The notes below the pieces were generated by a model. That model saw only the letters and a program-made list of their open reading frames with translations, searched no databases and had not been told where the DNA came from. Positions 1 to 9,932 of a stretch of 59,543 nt of DNA are shown in pieces. Numbering within the stretch: the stretch's first letter is position 1; each line of letters opens with the position of its first letter. This DNA comes from Pirellulales bacterium (lineage in GTDB: Bacteria; Planctomycetota; Planctomycetia; Pirellulales; Lacipirellulaceae). The DNA is taken from assembly GCA_022448265.1 (NCBI GenBank), contig JAKVCC010000008.1, positions 142,787-202,329 of the forward strand, read 5' to 3'. The position numbers and the translations under genes were made by a program.

Positions 1-91
1 CCCCCCCCCCTTCTCCCTGAATCTTTCCGCTCGGCATCCTGCCAAACGCTTCGGTGCAAACGACGCACGTGCTTCTAAAACCGGACAATTA

Positions 92-655
92 CTATTCGGA
101 GCTCGAGCCGGTTTTTGCCGGCAACACGGGCAACGGCTTGTTGGCCTGGAAGCCAACAAACGTGCTATCGACCGAACCGCCGAGGTGACCTTCGGCGACG
201 ATGTGGGTGTCGTTGACGTCAATAGGCCCGACAGCCGGACTCAGCCCGGCCGCATTGTCATGTACAGCAGCGATGCGCGCGACCGTCTCCTCTTTGTTGA
301 GACCTCGCTCCACGAAGACTCCGCGATGCTGCACCGGTGCCTGCGACAATATCCACTTCACCTTTCGTTTCCCAGCTTCGTTCAGCTGATTTGAGGTGGG
401 ATCAAAATGATGCTGTCCCAGCAAGTTTTGCCGCCTCCAGCCATTGTGGACCATAGCGGCATAAGTCTGGAAGACGGCCCGCCGGCTCGCCGGGATATAG
501 GCTCGGGGCCAGGCGACGTTGTTACCAGCGCGAAATGAGCCAGTTTTTGTTGTCTGATAACTATGGTTTCCGTGGCCGCCGTATTGGGCACTCGCCTCGG
601 AGGCCATGGCAATCAAGCCCAGCAGCGTACTCGCCATAAAGTAATGAATCTTCAT
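92..655 (-). CDS. Secreted hypothetical protein downstream of tad genes
   Basis: A 187-residue protein that I do not recognise. Residues 1-23 form a clear Sec signal peptide (short basic start, hydrophobic core, ASEASA before the mature QYGGHG), so it should act outside the cytoplasm. The mature part is rich in His, Asn, Gln and Gly near the N-terminus, then has a conserved-looking block (residues about 85-130: HFDPTSNQLNEAG, KVKWILSQAP, VFVERG) and a low-complexity C-terminus. It lies 134 bp beyond tadC on the same strand, so it could be the last gene of the pilus transcript or a separate unit. No strong Shine-Dalgarno precedes the ATG. A role in the pilus or envelope is only inferred from position. 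Confidence 0.7.
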   Translation of the reverse strand: MKIHYFMASTLLGLIAMASEASAQYGGHGNHSYQTTKTGSFRAGNNVAWPRAYIPASRRAVFQTYAAMVHNGWRRQNLLGQHHFDPTSNQLNEAGKRKVKWILSQAPVQHRGVFVERGLNKEETVARIAAVHDNAAGLSPAVGPIDVNDTHIVAEGHLGGSVDSTFVGFQANKPLPVLPAKTGSSSE

Positions 656-789
656 AACGGAGTCCTAACGTAACGGGGATGAAAGAGGTGCCTCGAAAGC
701 TTCAGCGGCACATCCAACGTCAGTATCGTCAGGAACGTTTGGCAAGCTGCGTTACTTCTAGAGTAACCAGACTATCTCACCTAACTTCA

Positions 790-1776
790 CTAGCCGCCAT
801 TCTGCATCGACGGAAATAGCTCATTGACCATGGTGATAGCAGCGGGGCCGACCAGCACGATGAAGATCGCGGGAAAGATAAACAGCACCAAAGGAAAAAT
901 CAGCTTTACAGCAGTCTTGGCTGCCTTTTCCTCGGCCATTTGCCGCCTTCGAGTCCTCATCGAATCGCTTTGAACCCGCAAGGCCTCGGCCACACTAGAG
1001 CCGAATTTATCGGCTTGAATCAAGATGGTTGCCAAGGCTTTCAAATCATCAACACCCGTGCGGAGGCCCAAGTCGTGCAAGACATCATTGCGCGCCCGGC
1101 CCATTTGTAGTTGAAGATTGCATAGGGCAAACTCCTCAGCAATCACGTGGTAAGACGTCTTCATCTCTTCGGCCACCTTCCGCATGGCCTGATCCAAACC
1201 CAAACCAGCTTCAACGCACACAACCATCAGGTCCAGCGCATCGGGAAGTCCATAGAAAATATTATCTTGGCGACCTTTGGTAATGAGCCACAAAACGACA
1301 CTTGGAACGAAAAACATCATCAAGGCAATGGCACCCGCGTAGGTAATCGAGTCGATGTCCATCCCTCGGATCAAAATAACCGTACCGCCACCAAGGAAGA
1401 ATCCAGCCGCCAATCCCAACATCTTTAAAGACCAATAAACTTCGGTGGCGTTTTCACCACGAAAACCCGCTTTATTGAGCTTCTGCCTAGCCGCGCCGAT
1501 CTCTTCGTCAGTCTTAGGCTGCAGCGGTTTGGCCAAAGCGGGTGAGGCCTTTTCCAGAACGCGGCTCATTGCTCCTGACTTGCCGCCTTTGCCATCGCGC
1601 CATAAATCAGCTCTTCGCGAGTTGGGTTCACGAATATCTTGCAACCGCTGATCAGTGCGCAAATTTTTACTAGCCATGGCGTCCAGCAGCCACCAAACCA
1701 CGGTGGCAACTCCGCCTACGACGGCTAGCTGAATCACCAACGGTGAAGACATTACGTTTGCAACCATTGCAGGCAT
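790..1776 (-). CDS. tadC: TadC-like type II secretion F-family membrane protein
   Basis: Inner-membrane platform protein of a Tad/Flp pilus assembly machine; with TadB it is thought to transmit work from the TadA ATPase to pilin extrusion. The 328-residue protein has an N-terminal membrane segment (about 13-30), a cytoplasmic region, a pair of hydrophobic segments (about 115-165), the T2SSF domain with the family pattern GLPDALDLMVVCVEAGLGLD (about 175-195), and a last membrane helix near 290-315 rich in Phe, Ile and Val. The start codon lies one base after the tadB stop (TGA, C, ATG), which indicates a shared transcript and probably coupled translation. Assignment as TadC rather than TadB rests on gene order and the C-terminal position after TadB. 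Confidence 0.9.
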   Translation of the reverse strand: MPAMVANVMSSPLVIQLAVVGGVATVVWWLLDAMASKNLRTDQRLQDIREPNSRRADLWRDGKGGKSGAMSRVLEKASPALAKPLQPKTDEEIGAARQKLNKAGFRGENATEVYWSLKMLGLAAGFFLGGGTVILIRGMDIDSITYAGAIALMMFFVPSVVLWLITKGRQDNIFYGLPDALDLMVVCVEAGLGLDQAMRKVAEEMKTSYHVIAEEFALCNLQLQMGRARNDVLHDLGLRTGVDDLKALATILIQADKFGSSVAEALRVQSDSMRTRRRQMAEEKAAKTAVKLIFPLVLFIFPAIFIVLVGPAAITMVNELFPSMQNGG

Positions 1777-1777
1777 G

Positions 1778-2749
1778 TCAAACTCGGATGTTGACGATCT
1801 TATGAATTACGAGCGCACCGACCAACTGGCTAATGACACCGGCGACGAGCATCTTTTTTCCCAGGTCATCGGTAAACAGTAGTTGGATGTAATCGGGGTT
1901 CATGCGATATACGGTCACAAAAAGCAGAGGAGGCAGCGCCAGGAGAACGATACCTGACAGACGGCCTTCACCGGTCAACGCTTGCACTTGCCCCCAAATC
2001 TTGAATCTCTCGCGTACTAGGTGGCCAATTTTGTCCAAGATCTCGGCCAGGTCACCACCGGTCTTCCGCTGGAGAATGACGGCCGTCACAAAGAACTTCA
2101 GATCCAGGTTCGGCACGCGCTCGGCAAGACCTTCGAGTGCTTCCTCAAAAGGAATTCCGAGGTTCTGCTCCTCAAACACGCGGCCAAACTCACCGGCGAT
2201 GGGGTCCGAACCTTCTTGGGCGACCAGATGAAAACCGGCTGCCAGACTGTGGCCCGCTCTCAGTGCTCGCGCTACCAGTTCGAGTGCCTCGGGGAGTTGA
2301 GCCGCAAATTGGGCCAAGCGCCGCTTCCGCCTGAACAATACCCAAAAGAAAGGCAGGGTGCCAAACACCACGCCGACGATGGGGGCTATCATCAGATTGA
2401 GCCCGGCAAAGCCACATAGGACCGCCGAACCGAATCCGAGGCCCACACTAATCCCTAAAAACGAAACCACGGTCATGGTAACCTGGGCCTGTTCGAAGAG
2501 CAGGGTCAGGTTAAACCATTTCGTCAGCGCCACATCGAGCGAGTTCTTGCTCTCTTTGTCTTTGGCCAGAATTTGGGCCACTTCTAACAGCCCCGACGCG
2601 TTACTCCTGCCATCTTTTCCAGTAAGTGAATTGAGTCGATCCTCCATTTGCGAGACCGACTTATCGCGTAACAGCATAGCCACCGCCATGATGGCCGCGA
2701 CCACGCCGATGAATACAGTGACACTGATTATTACACTGGAAAGCATCAT
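1778..2749 (-). CDS. tadB: TadB-like type II secretion F-family membrane protein
   Basis: Inner-membrane protein of the Tad pilus system and partner of TadC. I start it at the ATG at 2749, which gives 323 residues opening with a hydrophobic helix (MMLSSVIISVTVFIGVV); the same frame runs 27 codons further upstream, but that stretch is polar and untypical. A T2SSF domain follows, with the motif QLPEALELVARALRAGHSLA (about 150-170), an acidic platform region (VFEEQNLGIPFEEALEGLAERVP), then two C-terminal membrane helices. It sits between cpaF and tadC on the same strand. The alternative call TadC is less likely because the family order ATPase-TadB-TadC is kept. Confidence 0.9.
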   Translation of the reverse strand: MMLSSVIISVTVFIGVVAAIMAVAMLLRDKSVSQMEDRLNSLTGKDGRSNASGLLEVAQILAKDKESKNSLDVALTKWFNLTLLFEQAQVTMTVVSFLGISVGLGFGSAVLCGFAGLNLMIAPIVGVVFGTLPFFWVLFRRKRRLAQFAAQLPEALELVARALRAGHSLAAGFHLVAQEGSDPIAGEFGRVFEEQNLGIPFEEALEGLAERVPNLDLKFFVTAVILQRKTGGDLAEILDKIGHLVRERFKIWGQVQALTGEGRLSGIVLLALPPLLFVTVYRMNPDYIQLLFTDDLGKKMLVAGVISQLVGALVIHKIVNIRV

Positions 2750-2836
2750 CGACTCACAAGGCAGGAACAGCGATAGTTGCCCAGTAAAATAAAGCTCGCC
2801 GGAGCCCCCTCTGTCTTCTCCGGCAAGCACTTAAAG

Positions 2837-4162
2837 TTAGTCGCGGAGCATGATCCGTTCGCGAAACGCACTTGCCGGAATCCGGATTCCATGCGATTCC
2901 AGCCGCGGGAAAAAGCTGGGGCGAATACCGGTAGAAACAAAACTCCCGGTCGCCCGACCGTTTTCGTCGATGCCTTCTTGCTGGTAGCTAAAGATGTCCT
3001 GCATCACAATCGTGTCCTGCTCCATTCCCATCACTTCGGTAATGGCCGTCACCTTGCGGGGACCACCCGATAAACGATTGACCTGCACGATAAGGTCCAC
3101 GGCACTTGCGATTTGTGTCCGCATTGCACGAATAGGCATCTCGAAACCGCCCATCATGATCATCGTTTCTAAACGAGCAATGGCGTCGCGTGGTGTATTG
3201 GCGTGACACGTTGTTAGCGATCCATCGTGCCCGGTATTCATTGCTTGCAGCATGTCCAGAGTTTCCGCACCTCGACATTCACCAATAATAATGCGGTCCG
3301 GACGCATACGAAGGCAGTTGCGCAACAGGTCCGTGGCGGAAATTCGGCCCTTTCCTTCAATATTAGGTGGCCGCGTCTCCAGGCGGACAATATGATTCTG
3401 CTGCAACTGCAATTCTGCCGCGTCCTCGATTGTTACGATTCGGTCTTCGTTAGAAATAAAGCTAGACAGTGTGTTTAGCAGGGTTGTTTTACCCGATCCC
3501 GTACCGCCTGAAATTATGATATTCAACCGCGACTTCATCGCTCCTTCCAGGAGCATCACCATCTCAGGTGTCATGCTCTTGAAGTTGAGCAAATCTTCGA
3601 GTTTCAGAGGGTTGGAGCCGAATCGGCGAATGGTCACACTCGGCCCATCCAAAGCCAAGGGGGGAATGATCGCATTCACACGCGAACCATCGGGAAGCCT
3701 CGCATCCACCATGGGACAGACTTCATCCACGCGCCGTCCCACTTTAGAAACAATGCGATCGATGATTTGCATCAAATGCTGGTCATCCCGAAAAGTAACA
3801 CAGGTTTTTTCCAGCGTCCCGCCATTTTCAACAAAAACCGCCTTGGGACCGTTGATCATAATCTCGCTAATGGCCGGCTCCTTCAACAACATTTCGAGCG
3901 GGCCAAGACCAAATGTCTCGTCAAGCACCTCGTCAACCAGCCGTTCGCGTTCAGCCCAATTGAGAAACGTGTTTTCCGTGTCGTAGAGATGCTCGACCAC
4001 TAAGCGGATCTCGCGTCGAAGCACGTCGCCCTCAAGCTCGCCTACGTGTGCTAAATCGAGCTTGTCCACTAATTTGGAGTGGATACTCTGCTTCAATTTG
4101 TCGAATTCGGCATCCTTGTCCTGGGCGCCGATCGACGGCATCGTGCTATTTAGCCTGGTCAT
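2837..4162 (-). CDS. cpaF: Tad pilus secretion ATPase (CpaF/TadA)
   Basis: Cytoplasmic hexameric ATPase of the type II/IV secretion superfamily that powers Flp pilin assembly. I choose the ATG at 4162 because AGAGGA lies 11 bases upstream; the frame itself is open for 53 more codons without family similarity. The 441-residue product has the CpaF N-terminal region ([20 protein letters not shown]), a Walker A motif [10 protein letters not shown] at about residues 218-227, the Asp box and Walker B region with [15 protein letters not shown], and the His box [16 protein letters not shown]. All catalytic elements are present. It follows cpaE by 201 bp and precedes tadB by 87 bp on the same strand. 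Confidence 0.95.
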   Translation of the reverse strand: MTRLNSTMPSIGAQDKDAEFDKLKQSIHSKLVDKLDLAHVGELEGDVLRREIRLVVEHLYDTENTFLNWAERERLVDEVLDETFGLGPLEMLLKEPAISEIMINGPKAVFVENGGTLEKTCVTFRDDQHLMQIIDRIVSKVGRRVDEVCPMVDARLPDGSRVNAIIPPLALDGPSVTIRRFGSNPLKLEDLLNFKSMTPEMVMLLEGAMKSRLNIIISGGTGSGKTTLLNTLSSFISNEDRIVTIEDAAELQLQQNHIVRLETRPPNIEGKGRISATDLLRNCLRMRPDRIIIGECRGAETLDMLQAMNTGHDGSLTTCHANTPRDAIARLETMIMMGGFEMPIRAMRTQIASAVDLIVQVNRLSGGPRKVTAITEVMGMEQDTIVMQDIFSYQQEGIDENGRATGSFVSTGIRPSFFPRLESHGIRIPASAFRERIMLRD

Positions 4163-4363
4163 TGTGTAGACATCCTCTAATATGTCCATCTCGCTGACTG
4201 CGAGTGGCGACAGACTGTCTTCGCGCACCCGACAGATTTGCATAACGCAAACATAGCTTATGGCCGGCGCAGTCGGAGCCAAGTCGCGCATGGCAAGGCG
4301 GTAAAAATACGTCGCCCGCACAATGTACGGCTTGTACCGGTATTACCGAAGGAAAAGGGCCAA

Positions 4364-5566
4364 CTATTTGGCTGGCCAAAGACTGAGCCAGCGGCGGCTC
4401 TTACTGCCCGAGTCCACCCCTTCCGACTCGTCGCTAAACGTGCCGCACAGAGCCTCGCCCAATTGTTTGATGGAATTGGTGATGCCCGCCTTGGGAGCAT
4501 GCTGCAATAGAGGCACACCGTTATTGCGAATTTCCACCATAACCCGGTAGTCGTTGGGAATTTGCCAAAATATGTCGCGGCCAATGGTCTCTTGGGCCCT
4601 TTTCAAACTGATCTGGCCACTATCTTGCCCCGCGCGATTCACAACAATTTTCACCTTGTCTCGCAAAGCTTCATTGTCATCAAAAGTCATCATGAGTCGA
4701 ACGACATTTCGAAGACATGGCAAATCGAGCTGAGTCACCATCAACACGTCGTCAGCGATCTGAATTGCCTGCATGTCCAGGTCGCTGAAGCCCTTCGACG
4801 TGTCAAGAATAATGTGCGTAAACGAGGTTTTCAAAAGTTCGATCACGCGCTGCAACCTGTCGGGCGTAATTAGACTGGCCTCTTCCAACTGCACTGGCCG
4901 TGGCAGGAGGTGAACTCCCGAGGAATGTTTGGTCAACGACTTTTTCAGCAGCGTTAGATCGAGACGCGCCACATTTTGGGCGACGTCCGCCAGCGTGTAC
5001 TCTGGAATAGTATCGAGAAATACGTCGGCATCGCCCAGTGCCACGTCTAGGTCAATCAGCACGACTGAATTATTGGGAACTTCGGATAGGGCACAGGCCA
5101 GATTGACAGCAATACTGGAAGATCCCACCCCTCCGGTAGCCCCGGCCACCGCTATGACCTTGCATTCTTGAGACGTTTGTTTCTCGCCGAAGTTTTGACG
5201 GTTGATCCGCTGCAGCGCCGCGGCAAAATCCTCTTCTTTAAGTGGCTCGGTAAGAAACTCCTTCGCCCCGGCACGCATCGAGTCCAAGATCAACCGTCCA
5301 TCGGTCGAACCGCTGCTCACAAGCAATGTGCAATTGGGCGACTGGGCAGCTACTTCGGCAACCAACTCGATGGCCTGAGCCGAATCGCTATCCATCGCGA
5401 CGAGCCCAATATCAGGATTGGTTTGCTTCACGACGTCCGCAAAAAACTCGTATCGCGAACACTCCGCCTCAAGCCAAACCGTGTCCAAACCCAAGAGGAC
5501 CGCCTTGAGGCTCTCACGGGTCTCATCATTAGGATCAACAACTGCGATTCGAAGTACGTTAGCCAT
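4364..5566 (-). CDS. cpaE: CpaE/TadZ-like pilus localisation ATPase
   Basis: Member of the ParA/MinD superfamily that positions the Tad pilus machine at the cell pole or membrane. The start is taken at the ATG at 5566, giving 400 residues; upstream codons in frame lack family character. Residues 4-120 form a response-regulator-like domain (IAVVDPNDETRESL ... GAKEFLTEPLK), as in CpaE. The ATPase domain begins near 137 with a deviant Walker A (GATGGVGSSSIAVN, about 142-155) in which the usual lysines are replaced by serines. This is typical of CpaE/TadZ and suggests altered nucleotide handling. Later parts show LIDLDVALGDADVFLD and LDTSKGFSDLDMQ. It lies between the secretin and cpaF genes. Confidence 0.9.
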   Translation of the reverse strand: MANVLRIAVVDPNDETRESLKAVLLGLDTVWLEAECSRYEFFADVVKQTNPDIGLVAMDSDSAQAIELVAEVAAQSPNCTLLVSSGSTDGRLILDSMRAGAKEFLTEPLKEEDFAAALQRINRQNFGEKQTSQECKVIAVAGATGGVGSSSIAVNLACALSEVPNNSVVLIDLDVALGDADVFLDTIPEYTLADVAQNVARLDLTLLKKSLTKHSSGVHLLPRPVQLEEASLITPDRLQRVIELLKTSFTHIILDTSKGFSDLDMQAIQIADDVLMVTQLDLPCLRNVVRLMMTFDDNEALRDKVKIVVNRAGQDSGQISLKRAQETIGRDIFWQIPNDYRVMVEIRNNGVPLLQHAPKAGITNSIKQLGEALCGTFSDESEGVDSGSKSRRWLSLWPAK

Positions 5567-5678
5567 AATGCCGTTGCAGTTGAGCGCTCGATTGGAAATT
5601 GCAATAAAAGTCTCAGCCGTTGCCACCTGACAAATCTGCCAGAATTGGGTCACTGCGTCTCCCTACCATCGTAAATTG

Positions 5679-7433
5679 TCATTCAACATCATATCCGATG
5701 GGGCCAATCAACCCTGGCGTTGCGGTCGCACCGGCCTGCCATGAGGCTGTCGGATCGGCGCCCAAACTCTGCCCCGGGTATCCGCTATTGCCGGCGGGTT
5801 CCGACGGTTGCTTTTGCAGCTTCGGTTGTTTGAATTGCACAGATCCACGCACCCCTGGCTGGATCACTTCGACCGGAGCACCCTGCTGGATGCCGCTTTC
5901 GATCGGTAGCATTTCCACGCTGTGGGCACCGTAATCAGTGGAAATAGGATAGGTTGCGGCGGCGGTCTGCCCGCCGGCCGAATACGTTCCCTGGCAAAAC
6001 TGGCAACCCACTCCGCACCCGCCCGAACCGCAGGGATCGGCGGTCGGAACTTCCAGATGACCACCCAAGTAGAGCTGGCAGTTGCTAGGCGACACGCTCT
6101 CCATGCCTGGGCCACACTTGGGAACCTCATGCGGGTCCATGCCGTCCACCAATTCAGGCGTCACAAGGATCAACAATTCGATTTCGTTGACCTCCTCGGT
6201 AACCTTGCGAAACGCTGTACCGATATAGGGCAGACTGCTAACAAACGGCAAGCCGCGTTCCTGGGCTTCAATACGGGTCTGCACAAGACCAGCCAGTGCT
6301 AATGTTTGTCCCGCTTTCAATTCCACCCCCGTATCAACCTCCCGCACCTTTAGCGCTGGGACACTGAAGCTACCTACGGTCACACTCCGGGTATCGTCTA
6401 TCTCGCTCACGCGCGGACGGACTTCCAGGCGAATATTGCCGTTGCCCAAGACAATAGGTAGGAAATCGACCTGCGTGCCAAACTTTTTGTATTCGACCGT
6501 GGTTTGTCCCAAACCAGACGGGATAATAATTGGCAACTCACCCCCTACATTGAAATGGGCCGGTCGGCCGCTCACCGCCGTGAGCGTTGGATCGGCAAGC
6601 ACCTTGGCCAAACTGTTTTGTTGCAAGGCCTCCAAAAAAGCGAATAACGCATTGTTCCCGTCCACGACGCCGAACTTGAATGTTTCCCCCGCTGCCGTCC
6701 CCCCTGACGTGACGGATCCGACACCGCCGCTAGTCGTGGCTGAAGTAATCAAGCCAGTAATTCCAGAAGCCACAATCGATCCGCCACTAGCAACATGCCC
6801 CCAGTCGACGCCGAGGGTGCGGAGCTTGGTACGCGATACTTCCATCACCTTTACTTTGAGCAAAACCTGCTGCACGCCACCGACGGTGATGTTATTAACG
6901 ACTTTGGGCGCGTAATCTTCGGCCAATCTCAAGATCGGACTGATCGCTTCTGGCCGTTCGACAAAACCTTCCAATACCAGTGTGTTGATGAGGCGAACCA
7001 CCTTCACGGAAGACTCTGGAAAGAGCTGCTTTAACGCATGCTGCAGCTCGCGCACGTCGCCATGAATCAACACGTCGACTGTGTAAATTTGGTCATCCTC
7101 ATCCCAGAGATTAATTTGGGTGATTCCCGGTTTGCGCGCTGCCAATTGAATCTGGTTTGCGCTAATTGGCGTCGCAGATACTAATTCAGGATTATTGACG
7201 ACCATCCGCGGGATACGCTTTTCCAGCGTTAGAATCCGACTGGAATTGACCATCATTTCAAGTCGTTCGGTAGACTGCGTGATGTTACGAATCACTTCCG
7301 GCTGCGCACTGGCATAACTACAGGTAGCAAGGAGCAACCAAGAAAAACCTAAGCAGAAGAGCGCCTTCACGAAAAGTGATCCTGGCGCGGAGCGTGGAAT
7401 GGCGAAGGTACGGAGGAGATAATTGGCGTACAT
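5679..7433 (-). CDS. cpaC: Tad pilus outer-membrane secretin with Cys-rich tail
   Basis: RcpA/CpaC-type secretin that forms the outer-membrane channel for the Flp pilus. The 584-residue protein has a signal peptide (about 20-44, ending ASA), the pilus/BON-like N domain (RILTLEKRIPRMVVNNPELV ... QINLWDEDDQIYTVDVLIHG) and the secretin core with VPALKVREVDTGVELKAGQT and GLPFVSSLPYIGTAFR. Core homology ends near residue 430 (LLILVTPELVDGM). It then carries an unusual extension of about 150 residues with six cysteines, four of them packed in CGSGGCGVGCQFC, followed by a Gln/Pro-rich end. GGAAGGAAG sits about 7 bases before the ATG. The extension may be an envelope anchor or a disulfide module; that is inference. 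Confidence 0.93.
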   Translation of the reverse strand: MYANYLLRTFAIPRSAPGSLFVKALFCLGFSWLLLATCSYASAQPEVIRNITQSTERLEMMVNSSRILTLEKRIPRMVVNNPELVSATPISANQIQLAARKPGITQINLWDEDDQIYTVDVLIHGDVRELQHALKQLFPESSVKVVRLINTLVLEGFVERPEAISPILRLAEDYAPKVVNNITVGGVQQVLLKVKVMEVSRTKLRTLGVDWGHVASGGSIVASGITGLITSATTSGGVGSVTSGGTAAGETFKFGVVDGNNALFAFLEALQQNSLAKVLADPTLTAVSGRPAHFNVGGELPIIIPSGLGQTTVEYKKFGTQVDFLPIVLGNGNIRLEVRPRVSEIDDTRSVTVGSFSVPALKVREVDTGVELKAGQTLALAGLVQTRIEAQERGLPFVSSLPYIGTAFRKVTEEVNEIELLILVTPELVDGMDPHEVPKCGPGMESVSPSNCQLYLGGHLEVPTADPCGSGGCGVGCQFCQGTYSAGGQTAAATYPISTDYGAHSVEMLPIESGIQQGAPVEVIQPGVRGSVQFKQPKLQKQPSEPAGNSGYPGQSLGADPTASWQAGATATPGLIGPIGYDVE

Positions 7434-7537
7434 CCTTGTACTTCCTTCCCATTATTTACTAGACAACCTCCGCCAAAAGCGACAGGCAATCAGTCGCGTG
7501 GTAAGAGACGTCCCTGCCTCTCTACCGCTTACTCTTA

Positions 7538-8566
7538 TTACAGTCTCAAATCGATGGGGAAATCCGCAGTATTCGGGATGCTCGTGGCGTCATCGTCCGA
7601 CAAAGAATTGTCGCTCCCGACTCCATGCTTGATGCTGTTTACGTCGCGACGATGCTCGTCATCTCCGCGGCTCAGATCACCGGTTTCATTGAAAAACTTC
7701 ACCACATCGACCTCATCCGGATAGATAAGTGTCATGCAGAACGGCTGGTCGCTACTGCCGGCACTCCCGGCGAGTGACCGTTGGCTAGAATCATTAGGCC
7801 CGCCGTTTTTATCCGACTCTTGCTCTCTCTCTCCATTGTTGGAGTCCCTTTTTCCAAACAGGAAATCCGTAGACAATTTGGCGTCGTTCACGATGCGCTT
7901 ATCGTCTGGATGCCGGGGAATCAGGCTAATTTCGCCCAAGTTCTCCGCGGTCAACATTTTGTTTGCTTGTTCAGGAGTCACAATCAACGAGACAGTCTTG
8001 GCCACGGAGCGGGCTTCAGTCCCGTCGGCGGAACGCTGTACTGCCTGATCTACCGCAAACACACGAATATTTTGCAGTATAATTTTCGTAAACGGTTGAG
8101 AAATATTCTCGCGCTGATTTCGGTGAACAAAGATTTGGATGTCCACCCGGTCACCAGGGCTCAACAAGCCAGCAGCGCATTTGCGAGCATCCACCGAAAC
8201 CGTCTTGAGACGCATTCCCTCGGGAATCGAGGCAATGGGATCTTGGCTCTGCCCTTTTTCAAGGAACTTACCGTCCAGAAGAGGCTCGCCTTGAAAGATC
8301 GTCGTGCGTGGCCGACGCTCCTCAATGTCTTCCCACTTGGTAATGGCCCCAACGGGCACCCGATCCTTAGGCCACTCCTGTAACGAAACCATTAAGTCGT
8401 CGACCGGATCACCCAGATTGATTTTCTGGAGGGCAACATAGATTGGCACCGACTCAACAGTGGCCCTGTTCTTGCTATTGGAGTCAAGAACCTGACTAAT
8501 GCCGATCGACGCCACGAGGCCGCAGCCCAACGCTAGTGCCAACAATACTAGTGACTTCGGGCGCAT
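7538..8566 (-). CDS. cpaB: Flp pilus assembly protein CpaB/RcpC
   Basis: Periplasmic accessory protein of the Tad pilus with an SAF domain, proposed to work with the secretin. The ATG at 8566 is supported by a very purine-rich Shine-Dalgarno (AAGGGGGG, 5 bases away) and gives 342 residues. It has one N-terminal membrane anchor (about 5-25), an SAF domain (about 40-105: VYVALQKINLGDPV ... EPLLDGKFL), and the RcpC domain with SVDARKCAAGLLSPGDRVDI and SLIVTPEQANKMLTAENLG. The C-terminus is polar and acidic (DDEHRRDVNS ... NSLSDDDATS) and probably disordered. It lies between the peptidase and secretin genes on the same strand. Confidence 0.92.
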   Translation of the reverse strand: MRPKSLVLLALALGCGLVASIGISQVLDSNSKNRATVESVPIYVALQKINLGDPVDDLMVSLQEWPKDRVPVGAITKWEDIEERRPRTTIFQGEPLLDGKFLEKGQSQDPIASIPEGMRLKTVSVDARKCAAGLLSPGDRVDIQIFVHRNQRENISQPFTKIILQNIRVFAVDQAVQRSADGTEARSVAKTVSLIVTPEQANKMLTAENLGEISLIPRHPDDKRIVNDAKLSTDFLFGKRDSNNGEREQESDKNGGPNDSSQRSLAGSAGSSDQPFCMTLIYPDEVDVVKFFNETGDLSRGDDEHRRDVNSIKHGVGSDNSLSDDDATSIPNTADFPIDLRL

Positions 8567-8826
8567 CCACACCCCCCCTTGGCATGAAGCAGTACTAAGT
8601 TGTATCTGGCAAACCCCAGCAAACTGCCAGAGCACCAATCATGAGGCTCAAACAAGCCTCCCCAGTACACATTTCGTCGTGGATTTTGTTTCTAGTGGGG
8701 CAGGTCACTACGCGCATGGCACGCAGATCCCCTACCTTTTCGTCTTGTTCGGCATAGCGAATAGTTCCGATCCAGATAATTCCCATCTTTTTGAAATATC
8801 CAGGATGCGGCGACTGCTAGCAGTCG

Positions 8827-9402
8827 TTACAGCTGCATTCCGTGCCAGGCGAAATAGACGATCGAGCCGATGGCAATCGGAATGCCATAGGGCAGCAGAA
8901 ACATCTGAGGCTTTCTCTCGGCAGCTTTCTCCGCCAGCTTTTCCGGGTCTTTGACTGTGAAAATCTCGTTGACGATCGCCCAGAATTGATTCTTATGTTT
9001 TTCCCATGATTTGGTCCAAAGCACCATGCCAACGGCAATCACAGCGCCGACAATGGTCGAAACGGCAAAGGCGTAGAACGTTACCGTACCCCACATCCAC
9101 GCGCCGACGCCCGCCAGTAGCTTGACATCGCCAGCGCCCATGCCGCCAATCGCGTAGGCTGGCAATAGCAGGGCAAGACCTACGACGGTTCCGACAACGC
9201 TGAACCAGAGTCCTTCCCAGCCTGAATACGGAGAAAGCACCCCGCTGTAGACCCAACCGCTAATAATCATGGGGTAGGTAATCCAATTGGGAACCTTGAG
9301 TTGGTAGCCATCGATTACAGCGGCCACAATCAGGGTGACACTCACAAACCAAACGTGCCATGTATCGGCCAGCCAGCGGGTAATCTCTTGAGATTCAAAC
9401 AT
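8827..9402 (-). CDS. cpaA: Tad-type prepilin peptidase (CpaA/TadV)
   Basis: Membrane aspartyl protease of family A24 that cleaves the Flp prepilin leader. Starting at the ATG at 9402 gives 191 residues, the short size typical of TadV/CpaA; a 52-codon extension upstream in frame is unlikely to be translated. Both catalytic aspartates are visible: D31 in AAVIDGYQLKVPN and D92 in GGMGAGDVKLLAG. About six membrane helices are evident. There is no N-terminal methylase/zinc domain, so it differs from the PilD-type enzyme at 27478. It lies just downstream of flp, separated by a strong hairpin, and upstream of cpaB. Confidence 0.92.
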   Translation of the reverse strand: MFESQEITRWLADTWHVWFVSVTLIVAAVIDGYQLKVPNWITYPMIISGWVYSGVLSPYSGWEGLWFSVVGTVVGLALLLPAYAIGGMGAGDVKLLAGVGAWMWGTVTFYAFAVSTIVGAVIAVGMVLWTKSWEKHKNQFWAIVNEIFTVKDPEKLAEKAAERKPQMFLLPYGIPIAIGSIVYFAWHGMQL

Positions 9403-9932
9403 TGACTTAATCCATATAGGCAAAAGGGATCTGCTAGGCGAAAAAACAATATTAGGCGTGAGGGATTGCGACCTGCCATGTTTCGCTTGGCTTAACCACG
9501 CGGAACAAAAAACCAAGTAAGGGCCGTCGTAATTGTTACCAGGCAGTAGCAAGCCCATTGGCAGGAGGCTATCAGCAACTCTTCGGGTATCAAATTAAAC
9601 ATGTTTTTGGTCGTCCCGGCTGCACAATCCTAACAAACACTAGCTTACGATTGGACTGAGCAAAGCTTGCTCGGAGCCAAAATCTCAAGTGCCGCCGTGA
9701 GGGGCAAGCCCTACAAGTGGTACAATTTTCCCGCATTCCTCCCCACTATTTCCCTACAAGCCTCTAGGTCGCTTGCTGGGTCTGCCTGCCTGCGCCATCC
9801 AATCTTCGATGATTGAACTTCCTGCGAGCCAAACGCGGGACACCAATAATAAAACCTCTCGAGACCCATTTGTCCCGAGAGGTTTTGATTCACACACATC
9901 TTTCCCTGATAGGGTGAGTAATCCGCCAGCAA
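9403..9932. other. Spacer between flp and cpaA
   Basis: This 530-base spacer has no convincing gene. It contains the flp terminator hairpin listed separately. About 450 bases lie between that hairpin and the cpaA start, enough for a promoter of the assembly genes, but I could not point to clear -35/-10 boxes. Confidence 0.5.
9851..9886 (-). terminator. Terminator or attenuator hairpin after flp
   Basis: AAAACCTCTCG at 9851-9861 pairs with CGAGAGGTTTT at 9876-9886. Read leftward this is an A-tract, a GC-rich stem and a closing T-tract, 47 bases after the flp stop. It should end most flp transcripts before the assembly genes, a usual way to make much more pilin than machinery. The stem and U-tract are seen directly; partial read-through is inferred. 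Confidence 0.8.
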
